Shown here: positions 9,801 through 19,100 of the stretch, piece by piece
Layout of the letters: every line of letters starts with the position of its first letter
Position numbering within the stretch: the stretch's first letter is position 1
The notes under the pieces: model-generated
Database searches by the model: none
Told to the model about the DNA's origin: nothing
The model's input: only the letters and a program-made list of their open reading frames with translations
Translations under genes and position numbers: made by a program
Source of the DNA: Blastocladiella britannica
Lineage: Eukaryota > Blastocladiomycota > Blastocladiomycetes > Blastocladiales > Blastocladiaceae
DNA: 20,501 bases
NCBI GenBank assembly: GCA_025349905.2
Contig: MU624850.1
Coordinates: 1-20,501, forward strand
Reading direction: 5' to 3'

Positions 9801-11340
9801 TGCTTGACTGTCGGTGCAGGTGAGTTGTTGGAACGTCATGGTGGATGAATCCTCGCAGGCGATGCTACCCGCATACGTTGCGTTGTTACCGGTGACAACT
9901 AGGTTGGTGGCTGTGATTGTCGCCCCTCCTCGAGCATACATTGCACCCCCAGTTGCCAGCGCCGAATTGTTTCGCATCACTACATCGATGAAGGTTGGGC
10001 TCGCTGACGTGTCTGCATACAGGACGCCGCCCGTCCCACCAGACTGGTTGGAAATAAATGAACAGTTGGAGTAGAGGGGCTGCACACCGACCGACATGGA
10101 GACGGCACCACCATTATCCGCCGCAGAGTTGTCTGCAAAGATCGAGTTGTAGAATTTGACTGTGGTGGTGGGTTGATTTGGATTGTGCGTTGTCAACGGA
10201 TCGGTAATGCATACAGATGCCCAAACGTACGATTATCGTGACCAAAGTGGTAGACCGCGGCACCGCGCCATGCCGACGAGTTCCGGACCTGTACATTCCA
10301 AAACTCGGTAGTAGTGGAACTTCCCGTGTCGATTGAGCCGCCATAAACGCTGCTGCAGCCATTCCAAATGCAGTCTGTGAAGCGCGATGCGGAATTGCCC
10401 TCGGGAACGACGCTCCCGCCAAACAAACGAGCAATCTCGTACTGGAATGTGCATTTCGTAAACACTTTTTACAAGCAGTGTGAATGATTATGGTCGATCC
10501 AACAATTGAAAGGAGGAATCGTACCAGCGTTTGCCCCAGCATCAAGCCAAACTGAACCTGCTCCCTGATTCGCCTTGTTGTACTGAAATGTCACATTGTC
10601 GAACGTCGGGGTCGAGTTCAAGATAAAGGCAGCGCCGCCGGATTCCGAGATAACGTTGCTGGCTACAATTTTTTTTCGTGTTTACACCAAAGGAAATGAG
10701 CAAACACCATTCCCATTTGAATTATAGTAGGAAGCGCACGCACCACCAATCATCGGGGGGCTCCCAGCGTTGATGGCTTTACATTCATGAAAGACGCTGT
10801 TCCGAAATCCCTACATTTCTCAAATACGTCAGTAGTTGCCAATTATGTGAATAATAACATAAAACGGACGATCGTTGTGCCATAGAGAAGCACACATCCT
10901 CCACTAATGGCCTTTCCCCGCGTGAGTGTGACTCCATCAATCCACCCGGCCTCGTTGTTCCCGAGCGCAAAAAGTACGTTGGCGCTTGCTCCGTCGATAA
11001 ACGTCGATCCAGATCCGGCGACACCAAGGATGCTATACAAGTGTTTGACTGTGTGAGTTTTTGATGACAAATGCAATAATAAATGAGGTACAAACTTGAC
11101 ATTCTTGTTGGGGAACGAAATGGCACGGTTTCCCGTGCCCGTGTAGACGCCGGGCAAGAGATTGACGGTCGAGCCAGACGCGGGTGCAAGGTTAAGAGCA
11201 CGCTGGATCGTTGCACAGGGCGTGCTTTGGGAACTGCACAGATTCGAATCCAATCCGGTTGGCGAAACCCACAGCGACTGGCAAGTGGCATTGGGTACCC
11301 ATAGGACGACAACAATGAAGACGACGATTACAAGAAACAT
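6858..11340 (-). CDS. Secreted/surface right-handed beta-helix protein with Cys-rich neck and multi-pass membrane C-terminus
   Basis: Eleven exons (11340-11096, 11032-10870, 10810-10708, 10662-10525, 10464-10231, 10159-9795, 9731-8527, 8459-8368, 8300-7904, 7840-7372, 7304-6858) give 1285 residues. Residues 1-20 are a signal peptide (MFLVIVVFIVVVLWVPNATC). Next is the WVSPTG...CATIQRAL...L.PGVY motif that opens many parallel beta-helix proteins. About 600 residues follow of Pmp-like turns with repeated NN..A..GGA and GGGI steps (NNSALATGGAMY, NTASTAGGGI) and many N-glycosylation sites. A short beta-rich segment leads to a Cys-rich GCC2/GCC3-like neck (about 717-825: CPSGTYS, CNNCPTGGNC, CSVCAPGY, CNDC). 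After it come about eight hydrophobic helices (about 830-1190), including WYFEVVLTLRKLLLTILDVF and LALFFYLAFLVQYI. A Gly/Ser-rich cytosolic tail ends the protein. The architecture recurs in protists and zoosporic fungi without a settled function; a surface adhesin or receptor role is inference. Confidence 0.85.
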
Positions 11341-11395
11341 TTTATTAATCACTTGAAGGAGGTAAATATATTTTTCTCAAGGGATGAATGACAGT

Positions 11396-11765
11396 TTACA
11401 AATCAAATTCAAAATCACTGCGCCGATATTTCTTTCATGAGTTGGAACACAATAAAACAAAAACTATGTATTGGTACATACTCTGCGAACGTGATGGTTT
11501 CGTAGATCTGCGGTGCAGGTGGAGGGGCGATGCTGGGCTCTGCGGGTGGAGGGGCGACAACTTTTTTGGTCCGCTTCTTGGGTGGCGGGCGATCCGGAGC
11601 AGCCGTCGAGCCAGTCTCCGAGGCGACTTCCTTGTCCACCGCGTCCGCCTTTTTCCGGCGCTTTACTGGCGGTCGCTTGGGCTTGTCCCCCTGAAGCGAC
11701 GTCGTTTCAGAAGCAGGGGGTGTCGGTCCTGGGGTGCCGTCGGGCGTGAATGATGGATCGGCCAT
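11396..11765 (-). CDS. Small basic nuclear-type protein of unknown function
   Basis: Two exons (11765-11482 and 11417-11396, intron 64 nt with a GTATGT donor) give 101 residues. The N-terminal part is Pro/Thr-rich. Two basic clusters (KRPPVKRRKK and PPKKRTKK) look like nuclear localisation signals, and a Pro/Ala-rich stretch follows. The protein ends in an ordered-looking motif, YETITFADDFEFDL, of which the last 7 residues come from the 22-nt second exon. If the splice used an AG ten nt further upstream, the tail would instead be EISAQ; the acidic-aromatic ending looks more like a selected binding tail. I do not recognise the family. It sits in tandem between the Sgf11-like gene and the beta-helix gene, with 55 bp to the latter's start. 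Confidence 0.6.
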
Positions 11766-11953
11766 ATCGCCGGACGCGGCCGATTTCTAAGTAACGTTTT
11801 TTTTTTCTATCGTGAGCGATCCGCGCCATATTGCGCGAGGTGAAAAAAAACAAAACAGCAAGAGCGCACGAGCTTGCCGGCCTTTTTCTTCTTTTTTTCT
11901 GGAGACGTGTCGTCCTCGGTGTAGGTTTTGGCGACCGCACTATTTCCAATTCG

Positions 11954-12454
11954 TTAGATATGCCTCAAACGAGTTGCCAAGGGAAATGCGCGCCTCCTCC
12001 GGCCAGCATTCCGAGCAGTACTCAGGCCCATGCATTTTTCAAGGTGTTTGGTAAATTGGGACGAGAGCAGTGTTTTCTTGCAAACCCGGCACTCAACGCG
12101 CTCCTTGTCCAGTGCCGCCTTGTCATACGGGAACAGGAGCGTAGATGCCGCGCCTGATTATAACCAATGAACCAATCAAGTCCTCGACTTTGTCAGAATT
12201 CCAAACATCGCCAGTTGCTCAGAGTATACAGTTGCATAGCAAGTAAAAAGATATATGGACCGAAATTACGGCAGCTGGGGGCGGTGAGCGAGTGCGCAAT
12301 GAGTTTCTTCAACAAGCACCAAAAACTAAAGAACGGACCGAGTGCCACAGCGAGGACAGTCCTGCTGGGCGAGCTTGTGATTGCGGTGCTGCTCGAATAC
12401 CAGTTCCAGCACCAAATCCTCAATCATATCAGCAGCAATGCGTTCAAAATTCAT
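11954..12454 (-). CDS. SGF11: Sgf11/ATXN7L3-like subunit of the SAGA deubiquitinase module
   Basis: Sgf11 links the Ubp8 deubiquitinase to SAGA and helps it act on ubiquitinated H2B. A first exon from the ATG at 12452-12454 encodes a helix IAADMIEDLVLELVFEQHR, the family's N-terminal helix. The exon at 12153-11954 carries the zinc finger ECRVCKKTLLSSQFTKHLEK then CMG, with spacing C-x2-C-x11-H-x3-C, followed by the basic ARNAGRRRR. The best-fitting join has exon 1 ending at 12339 (GTCCGT donor, 64-nt intron), a 14-nt exon at 12274-12261 and a 107-nt intron, giving about 109 residues. A simpler model uses a donor after 12358 and one 204-nt intron, which is long for this locus. The 3' end may also be spliced to a Lys-rich tail at 11898-11807. 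Identity is strong; boundaries are tentative. Confidence 0.75.
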
Positions 12455-12506
12455 TTTTAGGCTTGACCATTATAACGAAAGAGAAAAAACAGTCTTTCGT
12501 ATTGTA

Positions 12507-14895
12507 CTATTTGCAATGACATTTCTGGGCATGCTTCCACCAGTAAATCTCTGGGATATTGACGGGCGCGTGCCGAGCAGTGTCGATCGGCACCCATCGC
12601 TTGCAGTTATGGCACTTGGCCTCGCGAATGTCGAGCAATTCGTTGAACCGCGCCGCAACTGGGCCTTGGAATGGAAGCCCCGTCACAGAGCTGATTCCAT
12701 GGTAAAAGTTGAGCTGTTCATTTGTCGTGTGAGTTATATCAAAAGGTGCCACCCTTCATGTATAAAGAAAATCGTACATGGTACCAGTACGCCGAGATCT
12801 TGATCTTGAACCACGACTCGGGCGGGCACAGTCGGCACAGCCCTTCTTTTTCTCGCGCAAGGCCGCGCGTCCACAATGGCGTGTACCTGAGGTTTGGGAG
12901 CATGGTGAGTAAAATTGAAACAAAAAAACAAATAGAGAAGAAACGAACATGTCTCCAGGGAAACGCAATGCCTGTTCGATAAATATGGAGTCCGAGCACC
13001 CTTCCGGACTGTAGTCGACGTGCCTTGCGACGGCAGTAGAGAACTCTGACAGGTCACGAAACAAATGGAGCGGCTGAAACAGCTCTGTCCTCATTCTGAG
13101 CACTTCGAGGCTGGGCGGGAGCAGCGGTTGCTCGCTCGGGGCTGGCGGAGGTGGGCGTAAATGACGGGGAACGGTTCCGCCATTACTGTTGATGGCGCTT
13201 GGGCTGGCAAGTCGCAACTGCAAGACAGGACGATCCCGAGAGTCCGAAGAATGGCGTGGGGTGGGCAGAGATTCGTCTGCTGGACCCAGCTCTGCAGCAG
13301 TAGCAAATTCCACGGGTGCCTCGTCTGAGCACGATCCACCCTGCGCCGGAATCTCGCCTTGTGCCGCGGCTTGCAAAGATCGTTGCAAAGAAGTGGCAAT
13401 TTCCTCCAAGGATACTACTCGAGCTCGGATCGCCAGCGCCGGACTGGAGGGTCCAATCGATTGTGTGGGGGTCTCCTCGTCCGAGTACTAAATATATATG
13501 TCAGATTCTCATTCTCAACCAATAAACGAAAACGAAAAAAAAATAAGGTACCTCGTCGTCGTCACGAAAGGATGTGGGCAAGGCCGACCGGTGGTGCATG
13601 TAGTGGAGCATGTCGGCAGCGGGTCTTAACGCGGACCAGGTGGCCCATTCGGCCTGTACTGGGCGGTCTCCGTGGTCGAGCGCTGATCGGACATGGGCGC
13701 GACAGTAGCATCCCGTTTGCTTTCCCGTTTGTAAAGTATCCGGCAAAACCAGCCCCTGCATGTGCGCACAGCTCACATGGAAGCAAGTCTTGCATCCAGG
13801 CATGGCGCAGCGCTGTAAATAACGTAAATTGAATCAGCAGTCCATATCTTGTCAAAAGTAGAAGAAAGTCACAAACCAAAAATGCTCCAACAATCGAATC
13901 GGTAGGGCGGACGCAAATATCGCATTTCTATCCAGGTGGTGGTGTTGGTCAGCTTGTTCACCGCCCGCAAATAATGCTGGACCCAAAACATACAGGTCTG
14001 CTTCCGGAAAATTTAGGCTCTGCTTCCAGGAGAAAACGATCGGCGCAAATGACATGTGCCCATGCGCCAGGCTCGGATGGGATGGGTCGAATCGCGCCGT
14101 CCGTGAGGGGGCAAAACTTGCATTGCTGCGTGAGGTGAAAGATGCGATGAGCTGAAGGGGATCTCTCTCTCATTTTGGTGGTACGTACCGCGGTCGAACC
14201 TCGAATGGAGGTGCAACGATCGCATTTCCATGACTGCAAATCGTAGGCTGGTTGCTCTTTGTATCCATTTAACATTTAGCAACAAGAAAACTCACAAATA
14301 AATGAAGGTATCCAAATACCAATGTCGCCAGGGTGGTAATAACACGCCTGATGCACAACCACGTCGCACCGCGGATTCGAGCAAACCAAGAGGTGCTCGC
14401 TCGGCAGAACCACTGTGGCAGCACTGTCGGCAAATCGCCTGCTCATGCGCACAGGTAGCTCATGCATGAGACACACGCAGCATTGCATGGGCATCAGGTT
14501 GCGCCATTCCAGCAGACCAGTAAGAGGCAGTGGCGGCGGCGGGGTTGGCGCATGCTGGGGAGGAGGGAGGCGCGGCGATTCGGGTGCGGCGCGCGCGAAA
14601 ATGTGTGGAAATATACAATGCCGAGGAGAAGGCATGCGCGCGTTCTCTGAAGTCGCCAACTCGTGATCATTGCCTAACCGAGGTGCGCTCGACGCGGCCG
14701 CCAATGAAGCGGCGAGCGTATTTGTCGCCGTTATTGACGATTGCATGTCGCTGACTGGTCAAACCAAAAGCAAAGAGGAAATTGTGGACGGAAAAAGGGA
14801 TTTTTTTTCCATTTCTTAAAACGCTGCGCAAACATCAGCTCGTGCTCCTCAGCGCGTGATAGCGCCGTGCTGCCGCAAGATTCAAGGGGTGCCAT
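12507..14895 (-). CDS. AF10/JADE-like PHD-extended PHD protein with C-terminal Rua1_C-type domain
   Basis: Nine exons (14895-14823, 14754-14320, 14256-14189, 14125-13994, 13927-13877, 13812-13552, 13487-12949, 12886-12778, 12713-12507) give 624 residues. Residues about 114-190 form a PHD finger (QCCVCLMHE, CSNPRCDVVVHQACY, SWKCDRC); the C-x4-C spacing before VHQACY resembles AF10. Residues 193-294 form an extended PHD (QCKFCPLTDGAI, WAHVICADRF, KCDICVRP, GCKTCFHVSCAHMQGL, CYCRAHV). A 210-residue Ser/Pro-rich linker follows. The C-terminus (about 510-622) matches the fungal Rua1_C (former DUF4451) pattern: FPGDMYTPLWTRGL, EKEGLCRLCP, ISAYWYH, NFYHGIS, CHNCKRWV, IYWWKHAQKCH. The family's two CxxC pairs and HxxxCH are intact. 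PHD-ePHD pairs read histone H3; Rua1 is a fungal transcription regulator. A chromatin-reading regulator is the inference. The start is the ATG at 14893-14895; no usable ATG lies upstream. Confidence 0.87.
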
Positions 14896-14961
14896 ATTGG
14901 CGGTGGGAGCGGGGTGCAATTAATTTATTGTTTGTGAGCGGAGTTGAAGGAGGTCCCATCA
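14896..14961 (-). promoter_or_regulatory. Short spacer with AATAAA poly(A) signal of the upstream minus-strand gene
   Basis: Only 66 bp lie between the stop of the small unknown gene and the PHD gene's start. On the minus strand an AATAAA hexamer is present at 14929-14924, 33 nt past that stop. This supports a real 3' end on the minus strand and leaves very little room for the PHD gene's promoter. Confidence 0.5.
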
Positions 14962-15392
14962 TCAAGCAAAAATCAGCCTGCGACTCCTCATTTCCAACAC
15001 TGGAAACGCACCACTTTTCTTGATGCCGGGAACCACCGCGATCTGTGCCGTGTCCGGCTCGGCCAAGCACGTCACAAGTTTGCCGCGAGCAGCTTGGAGT
15101 GGACGGTCAAGTTGCTCGCTCCACCGACAGGAACACTCGCAGGCTGTCACTATGTACCTTGGGAATACCGTGTTGCGTCGAGAATTCAAGAGTGCACTGT
15201 AGACAAGTTCATTTCCTTTTCAAGCGGCACTTCACTAACTTTAAAAGACATGAAACGCATTGAGCGCAATACCTGGCCTGACAACTTAAATCCAAAATGA
15301 CGGTGTTGCCCTAATGAAGAAAAGTAATAAGGACGGCCGTCGCCCTCTCCTCGCATGCGCTTGTTCAACAAAGACGTAACAAAAACATTCAT
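14962..15392 (-). CDS. Small unknown protein, tentative three-exon model
   Basis: The two downstream exons are the best supported: 15310-15273 (preceded by a pyrimidine-rich acceptor ending CATTAG, followed by AG|GTATTG) and 15196-14962 (76-nt intron). They read GNTVILDLSCQA, ALLNSRRNTVFPRYIVTACE, ARGKLVTCLAEPDTAQIAVV and end MRSRRLIFA. A 12-nt first exon (15392-15381, MNVF) with a 70-nt intron completes 94 residues. It is followed by an AATAAA on this strand, whereas the overlapping plus-strand frame has no starting ATG. I do not recognise the family; the size and beta-strand-like pattern could suit a small OB-like protein, but that is speculation. The first exon ends 9 bp from the start of the divergent neighbour, which makes this start doubtful. 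Confidence 0.4.
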
Positions 15393-15401
15393 ATATTCAA
15401 C

Positions 15402-16118
15402 ATGGGCAACGGTCTCTCCAAGTACGAGTCGGTGCCACTAGGCTCCTACGCCGAAAACCCGATCATTGTTATCGATGCCTCGCACGTCCGCACTCAGGCA
15501 ACGACCGTCATCCGCATCAAGCAGGACTGGTCGTGGACGGGCGGCGACTTTACCGTCACGGACATGACCACGGGCGAGCTGCTGTACACGCTGGATGCGC
15601 GCGCGTTCTCGCTCTCGCAGAAGCAGCTCGTTTGTGACGCGTCTGGCACGCCAATTTGCAACATCAAGGTCGACACTGGGCTGACCACGCGATTTGCCAA
15701 GTTTGTCGTGTACCGCGGCGCCAACAGCGGCGAGGGCGAGGACGAGGGGATGGCGCTCAAGGTCAAGGCGCACATGAACAACACGAACTTCGAGCTCGAG
15801 GTCGAGACGGCCGACCAGGGCATGCTTATTCTCAAGGTATTTGTCTCATTTGCTTTTTTCGTGGGAGCTGACTGACTGACGTGTAAAAAATAGGCAGCCG
15901 AACGCGATGGCCGCACCTTCATCTGGTCCGGACACCCGAAACAGGGAGGTATCCTGATTGCGCGCTGCCAGCGTGAGGCGACCGTCAAAGCGATCTTTGA
16001 CGTCGAGGTGGCCCCTGGTGTCGACCTGGTTGCCATCACCACGCTCTTGGTCATGGCACAGAGCGTCCGCGACAAGATCCGCCGCCGCCGCGAGGAGAAC
16101 GCTCGTCGTCGTCGCTAA
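15402..16118 (+). CDS. LURP-one-related (LOR) protein, Tubby C-terminal-like fold
   Basis: Two exons (15402-15836, 15894-16118; 57-nt intron, phase 0) give 219 residues, near the usual 190-220. LOR proteins share the beta-barrel-plus-central-helix fold of Tubby C-terminal domains and phospholipid scramblases. Supporting patterns are FTVTDMTTGELLYTLDAR, the KQLVCDASGTPICNIK strand pair, and the central hydrophobic helix VEVAPGVDLVAITTLLVMAQ that ends the fold. The N-terminus MGNGLSKY has Gly at 2 and Ser at 6, an N-myristoylation-type signal, so the protein may sit on membranes. The C-terminus is a strongly basic tail rich in RRR and ending in four Arg. Precise function is unknown even in well-studied LOR families outside plant defence. 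It is convergent with the channel gene, with 64 bp between stops. Confidence 0.85.
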
Positions 16119-16182
16119 TAGAATTGTAAAGCCACATTGCAAAATGGGAAAAATGGGAAATTAGAAGTGTTTTTTACGATAA

Positions 16183-19100
16183 TTAGTTCATAATCTGCGA
16201 CGCCCAGGTCCTGACGGTATCTACCGGGTTGCTTGCCTCGCCGATGTGGCTCAAGTTGTCGGAGCTCGGCATCAGATCAAGCGCTTTCGAAATCTGCGAA
16301 TCCTGCGGCCGGATCAGTACCACCGTGCCTTCGCGGAGACTCGTGCCCGAGGCCATCATTCGTGAACGAGAGGTCGACGTCTTTGTTCCAGCTGCACGTA
16401 ACGCCGCGGCCGAGTGCCTTGATCCGGTCACCGTAGAGCTCATTCCGACGCGGCTACTGATCGTGAGAGGCGTCTTGCTGTTGCGTCGTGCACGCTTTCG
16501 GACCCGATTCTTGCGTTCGGCCTCGCGTTGCTTTGTCTGCTCTTCTGCTTCGAGGCGCAGCCGGTTTGCCTCGTTGCGACGGGCCATTTCGACTGTTCAC
16601 AATCGTCGCGTTCATGGAATGAGTTCTGTTCTTTTTTGCGAAAATGGATCCGTACTCTTGAAGACTTCGACCATGTCCGGATGCTGCTGAATGATTGCAT
16701 CAAAATGTCCCTTTTTGAGCACACACTGTTTTTGAAGGTGTCAATGTTAATTTTACGATCAATGTCAAAGAAGAGGAAAACTACACATACGAGCTGGGCA
16801 TCCATAACTGATGAGGGCGGAAACGAAAGTGAGCGTCAATGAAAAGGATCAAGAAAATTCACAACGGACCCGTCTTTGCAGTCGCAGAGCGTCGCATGTT
16901 TTCAAAGAGCGCAATCTCGCCAAAGAATGAGCCAGGACCCAGCGAAATAAAGATCTTGGACTCGTCCGGGGCCATGATATCGACGATCCCTTTTCGAATA
17001 CTGCAAAGATTATTTAGTAAAATGGGACTGGTAAAGAAGGAGTTTTGCCTGCACGTACAAGTACATTTCTGTTCCTGGGTCGCCCGCTTTGCAAATCTAT
17101 ACATGCAATTTCTGTCGAGTCAGCGAAAAGTGTTAGAGCGAAATGGGGATAGAGCATATACATAAAAGTCGCGGTAGACGTTGATTTCCGAAATGCACTG
17201 GCAAAGTTCGTCTTTGAATGCCTCGGACGCGTGCTCCTTGCTGAAAAAAAAATATAATACAATCATGTCAATCATCCCTCCCACTCGAGTCAATTCAAGG
17301 GATGGCGAGCACGCACAAAATTGGGACGCTCGAAATGAGTTCGTAGTACAAGTGGTGGTTGACCTCATCTCGGATCGCCTTTGGCAAGCTGTCGTGCTCG
17401 AATTTCTCAGTGAGTCTGGTCGACACGACAGGGAAATGAACATAAATACTCGACAAAAAGATTGTCCGTGTCCATTCCACGTCGGTGGAACCACTCAAAT
17501 GCCTTTTTTTTTATTGGATCAAGTCAGATTCTGCCCTCGCACCAAATATCGAAAGTAAAAAAAAAACACACCTCTTGATTGAGGATCTTCATTTGCAGCA
17601 CCGGCGGAAAGGCGTGCTCTTGCATATACCGACGAAGAAACTCGCGCTTGTAGTTGCGATGCTTGGCTGAGGTGACATTTGTTTCAATATCCTGTTGTTG
17701 CCCAAGAAAGAAGAATTGAGAAAAGTACCAGCTTTGTCGTGACCAGCTTGACTGTAAATCATTTTTGAAGTGACATGAAATGGGTGAATATCGAGCATAA
17801 TTCTTGATGGAGAAAGAGGTACCTGTCGAACAAGCGCACAATGACGGCAAGCTGGCCAAAAATGGAGCCAAACAGAACGGCTGCCAGCAGCATTTCAAAC
17901 ACTTGGAAAATAGTTTCGGTGGTCGTTCTCACCTCGCGCATAATGAAATACATCGCCTTTTCGCTCGCGAACCTGGATCACAAACGCCATGTCAGGTCAA
18001 ATGTTCCGATTTGTTCCTTGTCTTGATCACATAAATGAAAAAGAGACAAAAAGAAAGAGCACACACAAGCCTTTAATGTAGCGCTCAAACCATGGCGTCA
18101 GGAGATTTTCCTCATCGTGAAGAATCAAATAGTCCTTGACCCATTTCCGCGGGTCCTCGATCCACATCTGTAAAAGCCATTTCCGGCTAAGTAAATGGAC
18201 AGCCAAACCAAATACTGAAAAACATACCGAAAGAAACCAGTATGCACAGCTATCCAGGTGTGCGAATACCAGTGTGATGATTAGAATCTTGAGCAGCCGC
18301 GAGACTGGCTCAACGACACCAGGAATTTTGACGGTCGAAGCCCAAATTAAGGTCTTGTCGAGCCTCAGAAAACGAAGGGCACGCAGCCAAGTGTATGCGG
18401 ACAAGACTCCAGGGATATCTCTGTCATTTTCAATGGATCACGGCTCGTGTTTTGAGTATGGAAGCCAAGGTCAAGAACTAAAAGGAGAAGAGTAAAATGA
18501 GCGAGACATGCGTACCCAGGGTGGTAAGAATAACGAAGTGCAGATGGGCCAAAGTCGGCCATTGGCGAGAGCGTTTGCACATGGTCGTAGACATAGGTTG
18601 GATTCTGGCACTGGGGAAACCCGCTCTTACTCATGACGATGCCTAGCACAATCCAGTCAATGGGCAGAAGCGCGAGGAACGACCGATACATGGTCGAATT
18701 GGCCAGAATGTAGTCACGCTTTTCCGCTTGCGACTGGAGCAGCAGGCCAAACTCGTCGCGCCGCGGACGAATAAACTCCACCGCAGACGCGATAATGAGG
18801 ATCGTATCGATTAAAAGGTAACATCTATTTTTTGTCGTAAGTGTAAAAGATCCTCACAAAATGAAAAAATACTAAAAAAGATAGCTTTTGGCGAATACGA
18901 ACAAGACATGCTCTGAGAGAATATCGCACGCATAGGAAATGACGACAGGAATTGTCAAGAAGTTCACTATGTGAAATCCATGGCGTTAGCGACTTCATTA
19001 AAAAACAAAAAATGAAGGGATCTGCGTACCAATATCAGCAATACGCACAAACCCGTCAAAGATTTGCCAAAAGATAAAGCTCGGGTCCATGGCGATCCGC

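Noticed and set aside
12167..12460. Plus-strand open frame of 97 codons
   Set aside because: It is antisense to the Sgf11-like exons, which carry clear family motifs.
14162..14175. CT-rich repeat (atctctctctc) as a regulatory or mobile element
   Set aside because: It lies inside a 63-nt intron of the PHD gene and is too short to mean more than a pyrimidine-rich tract on one strand.
14944..15300. Plus-strand open frame of 118 codons
   Set aside because: It has no starting ATG, no recognisable motif, and lies opposite a minus-strand model with good splice sites and a poly(A) signal.
17667..17705. Channel exon starting at the acceptor just before the DIETNV codons (about 17691)
   Set aside because: No donor upstream gives a compatible phase with normal intron size; the 23-nt exon model gives two introns of 71 and 62 nt and a continuous C-linker.
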